Of a stretch of 5,143 bases of DNA, positions 1 through 5,010 are shown in pieces (position 1 is the first letter of the stretch; each line of letters opens with the position of its first letter). The position numbers and the translations under genes were made by a program. The notes under the pieces are model-generated. The model ran no database searches and was not told where the DNA came from. It worked only from the letters and a program-made list of their open reading frames with translations. Origin of the DNA: an uncultured Verrucomicrobiota bacterium (GTDB taxonomy: Bacteria > Verrucomicrobiota > Verrucomicrobiae > Opitutales > Opitutaceae); the NCBI GenBank assembly GCA_946481225.1, contig CAMLNJ010000260.1, positions 1 to 5,143 of the forward strand. The letters are read 5' to 3'.

Positions 1-967
1 CGCGGAGATCGACGAGGAAGAGGTGGTTGTCGGTGCCGCCGGAGACGAGCTTGTAGCCGCGCTTCTGCATGGCGGCCGCGAGCGCCTTGGAGTTGGCCAC
101 GATCTTCTGCGCGTAGGTCTTAAACTCGGGCGTGGCGCACTGGGCGAAGCACACGGCCTTGGCGGCGATCACGTGCATGAGCGGGCCGCCCTGGCCGCCG
201 GGGAACACGGCCGAGTCGATGGCCTTCGCGTGGGCCGCCTTGCAAAGGATGAGGCCGCCGCGCGGACCGCGGAGGGTCTTGTGCGTGGTGGTGGTGACGA
301 AATCGGCGTGTGGCACCGGCGAGGGATGGACTCCGGCGGCGACGAGGCCCGCGATGTGGGCGATGTCGGCGAAGAGAAAGGCTCCGACGGAGCGCGCGAT
401 CTCCGCCATGCGGGCGAAATCGATGATGCGCGAGTATGCGGAGGCGCCGACCGTGATCATGGCGGGTTTCTCGCGCTGCGCGACGGCGGCGAGCTCGTCG
501 TAATCGATCAGGCCGTCGTCCTCGCGGACGCCGTATTGAACAAACTGATACTGCTTGCCGGAGAAGTTGGCGGGATTGCCATGGGTGAGATGGCCGCCGT
601 GGCTGAGGTTCATGCCGAGGATCTTCGCGCCGAGGGGGAGGACGGCGGTGTAGACGGCGAAGTTGGCCTGCGAGCCGGAATGCGGCTGGACGTTGGCGTG
701 CTCGGCGCCGAAAAGGACCTTGGCGCGGTCGATGGCGAGCTGCTCGACCTTGTCGACGTGCTCGCAACCGCCATACCAGCGCTTCGCCGGGTAACCCTCG
801 GCGTATTTGTTGGTGAGCACGCTTCCCTGGGCCTCCATGACGGCCGGATAGGTGAAGTTCTCCGAGGCGATGAGCTCGATATGGCTCTCCTGGCGGGCGC
901 GTTCGGCGCGAATCGCGGCGAAAATCTCGGGATCGAGGACGGACAGAGGCGAGGCGTTCAAGGACAT
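1..967 (-). CDS. glyA: Serine hydroxymethyltransferase, N-terminal 322 residues (3' end outside window)
   Basis: This PLP enzyme converts serine and tetrahydrofolate to glycine and 5,10-methylene-tetrahydrofolate in the cytosol, supplying one-carbon units. The reading frame is open from ATG at 967 to the left edge. Family signatures appear in order: IELIASENF at residues 30-38, TNKYAEGYP at 52-60, RWYGG at 63-67, SGSQAN at 97-102, SHGGHLTHG at 122-130 (His126, cofactor-stacking position), [12 protein letters not shown] at 201-212 (Asp201 contacts the PLP ring nitrogen) and [15 protein letters not shown] at 224-238, where Lys230 is the Schiff-base lysine. All catalytic positions visible here are intact. 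The family is usually about 415-430 residues, so roughly 100 C-terminal residues lie beyond the window. The start fits the usual N-terminus; it has no Shine-Dalgarno but a pyrimidine-rich tract just upstream. The FtsB-like gene lies 110 bases upstream on the same strand, so glyA may be co-transcribed or have its own promoter. Confidence 0.97.
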   Translation of the reverse strand, partial: MSLNASPLSVLDPEIFAAIRAERARQESHIELIASENFTYPAVMEAQGSVLTNKYAEGYPAKRWYGGCEHVDKVEQLAIDRAKVLFGAEHANVQPHSGSQANFAVYTAVLPLGAKILGMNLSHGGHLTHGNPANFSGKQYQFVQYGVREDDGLIDYDELAAVAQREKPAMITVGASAYSRIIDFARMAEIARSVGAFLFADIAHIAGLVAAGVHPSPVPHADFVTTTTHKTLRGPRGGLILCKAAHAKAIDSAVFPGGQGGPLMHVIAAKAVCFAQCATPEFKTYAQKIVANSKALAAAMQKRGYKLVSGGTDNHLFLVDLR

Positions 968-970
968 GGC

Positions 971-986
971 GGAAGAAAAGAAAGGG
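971..986 (-). promoter_or_regulatory. Pyrimidine-only tract just upstream of the glyA start, in place of a Shine-Dalgarno
   Basis: Read on the minus strand, sixteen consecutive pyrimidines (CCCTTTCTTTTCTTCC) end three bases before the glyA ATG, and no GGAGG-like sequence is present. Such a tract could be a ribosomal-protein-S1-type or non-Shine-Dalgarno initiation leader, or it may be compositional. A very similar tract precedes leuS at 4994-5010. The sequence pattern is seen directly; the role is inferred. Confidence 0.4.
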
Positions 987-993
987 CGAGCGT

Positions 994-1010
994 CCGGCCT
1001 GCCGGGCCGG
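994..1010. repeat. GC-rich inverted repeat in the FtsB-like/glyA gap
   Basis: CCGGCC at 994-999 pairs with GGCCGG at 1005-1010 around a 5-base loop; an overlapping 5-bp pairing (994-998 with 1001-1005) is also possible. On the minus strand the hairpin precedes the C/T-rich glyA leader, but no uninterrupted T-run follows. It could be a weak terminator or attenuator, or a chance product of high GC. Confidence 0.35.
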
Positions 1011-1016
1011 AGGTCA

Positions 1017-1041
1017 AGTGGCGCGTCGCGCAAGCGCCACT
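1017..1041. repeat. Perfect 8-bp inverted repeat with 9-base loop between the FtsB-like gene and glyA
   Basis: AGTGGCGC at 1017-1024 is the exact reverse complement of GCGCCACT at 1034-1041. The stem lies 36 bases after the FtsB-like stop codon and 50 bases before the glyA start in the direction of transcription. There is no poly-T run on either side, so it is not a classical intrinsic terminator. It may protect an mRNA 3' end or separate expression of the two genes. Confidence 0.5.
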
Positions 1042-1077
1042 AAGCATCTTGCAAGGACTTGTCCGCCCGTCGCGGAT

Positions 1078-1365
1078 CTATTCGTCGAAGCGGAAGACGA
1101 ACTCGTCGGGCTTGGCGTAGCCCAGCCGGCGGCGAATGACCATCTCCACGTAGGCGGGATCGGTGCGCAGACGCTCGAGAACCATCTCCTGCTCGGCGAG
1201 ACGGGTTTCCACCTCGACCAGACGCCGGCGCGTGTGCGCCTCCACCTCGCGCAGCCGGGCGTATTCGGCCCTGGTCTGGCTCAGCACCACCGCCAGCCCC
1301 GCGATCACGCCAAGCGAGGCGATGGCGCCGAAAAGAAGGACGATGCGATGGAGCCAGGCGGGCAT
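1078..1365 (-). CDS. FtsB/DivIC-family septum formation initiator-like protein
   Basis: A 95-residue bitopic membrane protein of the FtsB/DivIC (septum formation initiator) type. In known members this protein joins FtsL and FtsQ/DivIB to activate septal peptidoglycan synthesis at midcell. The sequence shows a short cytosolic N-terminus, one hydrophobic segment at about residues 8-28, a heptad-like charged coiled coil at about 31-67, and a C-terminal TDPAYVEMVIRRRLGYAKPDEFVFRF at 68-93. This last part matches the family pattern of DP-x-Y-I/V-E, then a basic/LGY stretch, then an acidic residue before a hydrophobic strand. The length is typical (about 90-110). ATG at 1365 places the membrane segment correctly. 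The gene is divergent from the ExeA-like ATPase and upstream of glyA on the same strand. The family is short and weakly conserved, so the exact orthologue (FtsB, DivIC or a variant) is uncertain and no symbol is given. Confidence 0.8.
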   Translation of the reverse strand: MPAWLHRIVLLFGAIASLGVIAGLAVVLSQTRAEYARLREVEAHTRRRLVEVETRLAEQEMVLERLRTDPAYVEMVIRRRLGYAKPDEFVFRFDE

Positions 1366-1395
1366 GGATTGGTAGACCCACCGGTGTGACGAATG

Positions 1396-1430
1396 CTCCG
1401 CCGCCTGTAAATCACCGCGCGGAGTTTTTT
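1396..1430 (+). terminator. Terminator-like hairpin plus T6 in the divergent FtsB-like/ExeA-like intergenic region
   Basis: CTCCGC at 1396-1401 pairs with GCGGAG at 1419-1424 across a 17-base loop, followed directly by six T at 1425-1430. It reads as an intrinsic terminator on the plus strand, yet no plus-strand gene lies upstream. It could block readthrough into the ATPase gene, attenuate transcription starting further upstream, or be a chance fold; the long loop weakens the case. The rest of the 119-base gap (1366-1484) contains no promoter I can defend. Confidence 0.35.
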
Positions 1431-1484
1431 CGCCCGTTGATTTGGCGTGCCATGCGCCCCGCCGCCGCGCTAGCCCTGTGCGCG

Positions 1485-2303
1485 ATGTATCAGAGCTACT
1501 ACGGGCTGACGGAACTCCCCTTCCACATCACGCCCGATCCCAAGTTTCTCTACCTCAGCCCCACGCACCAGGAGGCCTTGCAACACCTCAAATACGGGGT
1601 CTTTGAGAAAAAAGGCTTCATTGTTTTGATCGGCGAGGTCGGCTGCGGAAAAACCACGCTCTGCCGCCAATTTCTCGACGACGTGGAGCAGGACGGACGC
1701 TTCGACATCGCCCTGATCCTCAACCCGTCGGTGAACGAAGCGCAGATGCTGCGCGCCATCCTCGCCGAGCTCGGCGAGGTCCCGCTCCACCACGAGCAGC
1801 CCGATCTGCTCGGCCAGCTCAACCGCGTGCTGCTCGACCGCATCGCGAAGGGGCGCGACATCCTGCTCATCATCGACGAAGCTCAAAACCTGTCCTTCGG
1901 CGTCCTCGAGCAGATCCGCCTGCTGTCCAACCTCGAGACCGACAAGCACAAGCTCCTCCAGATCGTGCTCATGGGGCAACCGGAGCTGAAGGACATCCTG
2001 TCCCGCCCCGAGCTGCGCCAGCTCCGTCAGCGCGTGCTCGTGCATTACGAGCTCAACCCGCTCACACGCGGCGATCTCGCCCACTATATCCATCACCGCC
2101 TGACCCGCTCCGGAAGCCAAGGGCGGCCGTGGTTCACGCCGTGGGCGTTGCGCGCCATCCACCGCTACAGCAAGGGCATCCCTCGCGTGGTTAACAATCT
2201 TTGCGACAAAGCGCTTCTCGCGGCTTTCATTCGGGAATCCGACGAGGTCTCCTGGTGGGACGTGCGGCGCGCCATCAACGACCTTAAAAAGCTCACCGAC
2301 TGA
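1485..2303 (+). CDS. ExeA/GspA-type AAA ATPase (general secretion pathway protein A-like, short form)
   Basis: A 272-residue P-loop ATPase of the ExeA/GspA group. It starts with the family's MYxxYYGLxxLPFxxTPDP signature (residues 1-19). Then come Walker A GEVGCGKTT at 50-58, Walker B ILLIIDEAQ at 126-134, a sensor-like VLMGQPEL at 161-168, an arginine-rich RQLRQRV at 178-184 (arginine-finger region), and a lid segment GIPRVVNNLCDKAL at 231-244. In Aeromonas and Vibrio, GspA works with GspB to open or remodel peptidoglycan for secretin assembly. Canonical ExeA is about 550 residues, with a membrane segment and a periplasmic peptidoglycan-binding domain. Both are absent here, so this protein should be cytosolic. 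The frame is open upstream to GTG 1386 and includes ATG 1452, but family alignment places the start at ATG 1485; no Shine-Dalgarno decides it. The GspB-like gene follows after 62 bases, probably in one operon. Roles in type IV pili or polysaccharide export are possible alternatives. Confidence 0.9.
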   Translation: MYQSYYGLTELPFHITPDPKFLYLSPTHQEALQHLKYGVFEKKGFIVLIGEVGCGKTTLCRQFLDDVEQDGRFDIALILNPSVNEAQMLRAILAELGEVPLHHEQPDLLGQLNRVLLDRIAKGRDILLIIDEAQNLSFGVLEQIRLLSNLETDKHKLLQIVLMGQPELKDILSRPELRQLRQRVLVHYELNPLTRGDLAHYIHHRLTRSGSQGRPWFTPWALRAIHRYSKGIPRVVNNLCDKALLAAFIRESDEVSWWDVRRAINDLKKLTD

Positions 2304-2365
2304 TCGCCCCCGCACGCGCACGCCGCCGCGACCCGGCCCCGAGAAAACCTTCAAACGCCCGCGCC

Positions 2366-3214
2366 ATGAGTCTCATCAACGAAGCCCTCAAAAAAGCCCA
2401 ACGTCAGCGGAGCCTCGATGCCGCGCCGCTTTCCTCGGCCCCCAGCGGCGTGGCCGCCGCCGCCGTCACCACCCACGTGCGCGCCGCCTCGCACAAACGC
2501 TCCCTCGCGCCGCTCTGGTTCGGCCTTGGCGTCCTGGCGCTCGGCGCGGGCACCACCGCGCTCGTCATGCGCTACGGTTTCGATTCAGGGAAAAACGAGC
2601 CGGCCGGACCGGTCGCGCTCGCCCCTGTCGCTCCGCCTCCGCCGGCCTCCGCGCCTGTCGCCGCGCCCGCGTCCGCTCCCGAGGCGCCGGCCGTAAGCGT
2701 CACGTCCCCGGCTGGTGCCGCCGCGCCGGCCGCTCCCATGGTCGTGCTGCCTCCCATCCCAGCGGCCACGCCAAACACGCCGGCTTCGCCCCCGGCCCCG
2801 GCCGCTCATCCCGCTCCGGCTGCCTCCGCACCCGCCATCGCGCGTTCCGCTCCGTCGCCCGCGCCCGCGGTCTCCACACCGACGACACCCGTCGCTCCGG
2901 TCGCGCCCGCCGCCTCGTCACAGGTCACGGTCCCCCTCCCGGAGTCTTCGGCGCCGGCACCGGCCCCCGTGACGCCGGTCGCCGCCGCGCCCTCCCCGGC
3001 CGAGCGCGAGGCGAAAATCTACGCCTTCCTCAACACCCTGCGTCTCACCGGCGTCCGCGGCCTCGACCGGGATGCCCGCGTGCTCATGAACGAGCGCGTT
3101 TGGCGCCTGAACGACATCGTCGCCCCCGAGCTCGGGCTGCGCCTCAGCGCCGTGCGCCCCAACCTGCTCGTGTTCACCGACGCGCAAGGCAAGACCTACG
3201 AGAAACCGCATTGA
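2366..3214 (+). CDS. GspB-like general secretion protein: membrane anchor, Pro/Ala linker, C-terminal GspB domain
   Basis: A 282-residue protein with four visible parts. The N-terminal cytosolic motif MSLINEALKKAQRQRS (1-16) is characteristic of GspB/ExeB-like proteins. A single hydrophobic segment covers about 47-68. A low-complexity Pro/Ala/Ser/Val linker runs from about 78 to 212. The compact C-terminal domain (about 213-282) contains FLNTLRLTGVRG, DARVLMNERVWRLNDIV, LGLRLSAV and a final TDAQGKTYEK, resembling the GspB C-terminal domain. By family knowledge it is an inner-membrane protein whose linker spans the periplasm and whose C-terminal domain contacts secretin or peptidoglycan. It lies 62 bases after the ATPase, so the two probably form a complex, with the N-terminal motif a plausible ATPase contact (inference). 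The ATG at 2366 begins exactly at the conserved motif; no Shine-Dalgarno is seen. The linker is unusually long and GC-rich. Confidence 0.85.
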   Translation: MSLINEALKKAQRQRSLDAAPLSSAPSGVAAAAVTTHVRAASHKRSLAPLWFGLGVLALGAGTTALVMRYGFDSGKNEPAGPVALAPVAPPPPASAPVAAPASAPEAPAVSVTSPAGAAAPAAPMVVLPPIPAATPNTPASPPAPAAHPAPAASAPAIARSAPSPAPAVSTPTTPVAPVAPAASSQVTVPLPESSAPAPAPVTPVAAAPSPAEREAKIYAFLNTLRLTGVRGLDRDARVLMNERVWRLNDIVAPELGLRLSAVRPNLLVFTDAQGKTYEKPH

Positions 3215-3248
3215 GCGAGCGATCTCGTCGTCAAGGGCGTCCCGTCAA

Positions 3249-3284
3249 GGCGGACGGCCACCGCCCCGGCCAGGCCGGTTTCTT
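3249..3284 (+). terminator. Probable intrinsic terminator after the GspB-like gene
   Basis: In the 100-base convergent gap, CCGGC at 3266-3270 pairs with GCCGG at 3274-3278 around a CAG loop and is followed by TTTCTT at 3279-3284. A second small hairpin lies just upstream (GGCGG 3249-3253 with CCGCC 3261-3265). Position after the plus-strand stop, and the following T-rich bases, support termination of the ATPase/GspB transcript. A further 5-bp repeat (3285-3289 with 3298-3302) could serve the convergent minus-strand transcript, but it has no T-run. Confidence 0.5.
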
Positions 3285-3314
3285 CCCGGCGCGCCCTCCG
3301 GGCCGCGGCGCCGC

Positions 3315-4289
3315 TCAGAGGAAATAGCCGCGCTGTTTGTCCGAGATCGGCAGGCCGGCGCGTTCCATCACCTTGAGCAGGTCCTCCCAGACCATGCGCT
3401 TCGACTTGTTGCTGCCGTTACGCAGCAAGTAGCTCGGATGGTAGGTCACCATGAGCGGCTTGCCGGCGAACTCATGCCAACCGCCGCGCACCTCGCCCAG
3501 CTTGGTGAACTTGCCTCCCATCAAGCCCTGCGCCGCGGTCCCGCCCAACGCCACCAGCAGATCCGGCTGCACGATGTCGATCGCGGCGCGCAAGAAAGGC
3601 AGGCAAAACGCCATCTCCTCGGGGCTCGGCGGACGATCCCCGCTCTGCTCGACACCCGCGGCCGTCGGCATTTGCGGACGCCAGCAAGCGATGTTGCCGA
3701 TGTAGACCTGCTCGCGCTTCAGGCCCATCGCGCCGATCATCTTGGTAAGAAGCTGCCCGGCCGGGCCGACAAAGGGCTCGCCCGTCACCTCCTCCTCCGC
3801 GCCCGGCGCATCGCCGATGAATAAAATCTTCGCATCCAGCGAGCCCGCGCCGAGCACCGCCTTTTTGCCCGGGCGCAGGTTGGCGACGCAAACCGGGTGA
3901 TTCGTCGCGATCTCCATCAGCGCCGCGTAACGCGCCGCTTTGTCCCCCGGCGGCAAGTTGACCAAGGGCGGCGGCGGCAAGGCGGCCGCCGCCGGCGCCG
4001 CCGCGGCGAGCTTTATCACCGGCGGGGGAGCCAGACGAGAGACGGGCTCGTCGCGTTTCTGCACGGGAGCGAAATCGCCCGGCGCCTTCGGCGCCGCCGC
4101 CGCTAGACGCGCCGACGGAGCGGACACTCCGGCCCCGGCGCTCTCGTCGGACGCGCCGGGCGCGGGAACTCTCGCCCGCACCAACGCGCGCAGCCCGGCG
4201 AGGGCCTCCTCGCTCACGGGCACCGCCTGCTCGCCCTCGGCTTTCAGCCGGGCCAGCTCCTCGGATATCGCCTGCAAGACCGCGCGCAT
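3315..4289 (-). CDS. Family-4-like uracil-DNA glycosylase with a long N-terminal extension
   Basis: A DNA-repair enzyme predicted to remove uracil (deaminated cytosine) from DNA as the first step of base excision repair. The 324 residues contain an N-terminal helical segment (1-40, ELARLKAEGE), an Ala/Pro-rich linker (about 41-113) and a catalytic domain (about 118-312). The catalytic domain carries motif A IGDAPGAEEEVTGEPFVGPAG at 158-178, YIGNIACWRP at 196-205, LVALGGTAAQGLMG at 245-258 and the uracil-binding loop TYHPSYLLRN at 282-291. Typical family-4 enzymes are about 200 residues with four Fe-S cysteines. Only Cys134, Cys202 and Cys229 are present; the usual second Cys of the first pair looks replaced (C-V-A-N), and a roughly 20-residue insertion separates the last two. 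The catalytic loop has GDAPG instead of the usual GEAPG. In-frame TAG and TAA lie immediately upstream, so 4289 is the furthest possible start. It follows the riboflavin synthase gene by 15 bases and is probably co-transcribed. Confidence 0.88.
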   Translation of the reverse strand: MRAVLQAISEELARLKAEGEQAVPVSEEALAGLRALVRARVPAPGASDESAGAGVSAPSARLAAAAPKAPGDFAPVQKRDEPVSRLAPPPVIKLAAAAPAAAALPPPPLVNLPPGDKAARYAALMEIATNHPVCVANLRPGKKAVLGAGSLDAKILFIGDAPGAEEEVTGEPFVGPAGQLLTKMIGAMGLKREQVYIGNIACWRPQMPTAAGVEQSGDRPPSPEEMAFCLPFLRAAIDIVQPDLLVALGGTAAQGLMGGKFTKLGEVRGGWHEFAGKPLMVTYHPSYLLRNGSNKSKRMVWEDLLKVMERAGLPISDKQRGYFL

Positions 4290-4304
4290 CGGTTACTACG
4301 TTGC

Positions 4305-4916
4305 TCAAGCTTTCGCTACGGCCGGCTCGCGCGCCAGCATCAGTTTTTCGACATATTTCCCAAGCAAATCGAACTCGAGGTTCACGGGGTCGCCCGGGCG
4401 TTTATCGCGCAGGTTTGTAGCCGACACCGTATGCGGAATCAGCCACACCGCGAATGAATCGCCGTCCACTTCCGCGACCGTCAGCGAGATGCCGTCGATC
4501 GCGATGCTGCCCTTGTGGATGAGATATTTGCCGCAACCGGCCGGCGCCCTCACACGGAGATACCGGTCGGCGCCGCGCGCTTCGAACACCTCGACCACGC
4601 CGAGACAATCCACGTGGCCGGTCACGAAGTGGCCGCCCATCTTGCCGCCGAAACGCAAGCTGCGCTCGAGGTTCACCGCCGAGCCGGGCGCGACGGCCGA
4701 GATGCTCGTGACGCGACGCGTCTCCTCGAGGAGATCGAACTCGAGACCGTCGGCGTCGAATTTCACGACGGTGAGGCAGCAACCGTTCACCGCGATGCTG
4801 TCGCCGAGCGCCACGTCGGCGAGCGCGGCCTTCGCCGCGACGCGCAGCTTCCATGCGTCGCCGCCGCGCTCGAATCGCTCCACTCGTCCCGTCTCCTCGA
4901 TGATGCCGGTGAACAT
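4305..4916 (-). CDS. ribE: Riboflavin synthase, alpha subunit
   Basis: The last enzyme of riboflavin (vitamin B2) synthesis: it dismutates two 6,7-dimethyl-8-ribityllumazine molecules to riboflavin and a pyrimidinedione, in the cytosol, usually as a trimer. The 203-residue length is typical. The two tandem beta-barrel halves are visible. The N-barrel has MFTGIIEETG at 1-10, SIAVNGCCLTV at 40-50 and the linker KMGGHFVTGHVD at 92-103. The C-barrel has SIAIDGISLTV at 137-147 and IPHTVSATNL at 160-169. The duplicated VNG/IDG and SLTV/CLTV repeats are diagnostic. ATG 4916 gives the near-invariant MFTGIIE start, with no Shine-Dalgarno. The gene heads a probable two-gene unit with the downstream glycosylase. 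It is called ribC in E. coli and ribE in many other bacteria; no FMN riboswitch is visible in the short upstream gap. No other rib genes lie in the window. Confidence 0.97.
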   Translation of the reverse strand: MFTGIIEETGRVERFERGGDAWKLRVAAKAALADVALGDSIAVNGCCLTVVKFDADGLEFDLLEETRRVTSISAVAPGSAVNLERSLRFGGKMGGHFVTGHVDCLGVVEVFEARGADRYLRVRAPAGCGKYLIHKGSIAIDGISLTVAEVDGDSFAVWLIPHTVSATNLRDKRPGDPVNLEFDLLGKYVEKLMLAREPAVAKA

Positions 4917-4929
4917 GCGCCGCTATCGC

Positions 4930-4959
4930 GCAACACTCCCGCGCACTGTGCAACACTCC
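4930..4959. repeat. 10-bp direct repeat at 20-bp phasing in the ribE/leuS divergent region
   Basis: GCAACACTCC occurs at 4930-4939 and again exactly at 4950-4959. The 20-base start-to-start distance is close to two DNA helical turns, so both copies would face the same side of the helix. This layout fits a tandem regulator-binding site for one or both divergent genes, but a short local duplication would look the same. Confidence 0.45.
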
Positions 4960-4960
4960 A

Positions 4961-4990
4961 TTGACCCCGCGCCGGGCCCCGCGCTTCACT
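4961..4990 (+). promoter_or_regulatory. Weak candidate promoter for leuS
   Basis: TTGACC at 4961-4966 matches five of six bases of the sigma-70 -35 consensus. At an 18-base spacing the -10 position would be TTCACT (4985-4990), which matches only three of six. It lies next to the direct repeat and upstream of the leuS pyrimidine tract. Only the -35 element is convincing. Confidence 0.25.
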
Positions 4991-4993
4991 TCA

Positions 4994-5010
4994 CCCTTTT
5001 CTTTCCTCCC
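4994..5010 (+). promoter_or_regulatory. Pyrimidine-only tract abutting the leuS start codon
   Basis: Seventeen consecutive pyrimidines (CCCTTTTCTTTCCTCCC) run directly into the leuS ATG, with no Shine-Dalgarno. The tract closely resembles the one before glyA on the opposite strand. It may be a non-Shine-Dalgarno initiation leader; function is inferred. Confidence 0.4.

Noticed and set aside
23..1120. 365-residue plus-strand open frame opposite glyA
   Set aside because: It is antisense to an unmistakable glyA reading frame and has no recognisable domains; such long shadows are expected at this GC content.
1379..1386. CACCGGTG palindrome near the FtsB-like start
   Set aside because: An 8-bp palindrome is common by chance in high-GC DNA and has no supporting context.
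1386..1484. Upstream extension of the ATPase from GTG 1386 or ATG 1452
   Set aside because: The extra 33 (or 11) residues precede the conserved MYxxYYGL family start and would run through the terminator-like hairpin; family alignment favours 1485.
1470..2354. 294-residue minus-strand open frame opposite the ATPase gene
   Set aside because: The plus strand encodes all ATPase motifs; the antisense product resembles no family.
2594..3000. Pro/Ala-rich coding stretch as a tandem DNA repeat or frameshift zone
   Set aside because: No fixed-period repeat is visible, and the reading frame stays open into a conserved C-terminal domain; it is a low-complexity linker.
3472..4308. 278-residue minus-strand frame overlapping the glycosylase
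   Set aside because: Arg/Gly-rich out-of-frame shadow starting at a TTG that overlaps the ribE stop; the overlapping frame carries the glycosylase motifs.
4917..5010. FMN riboswitch upstream of ribE
   Set aside because: The 94-base gap is too short for the usual RFN element plus promoter and shows none of its conserved segments.
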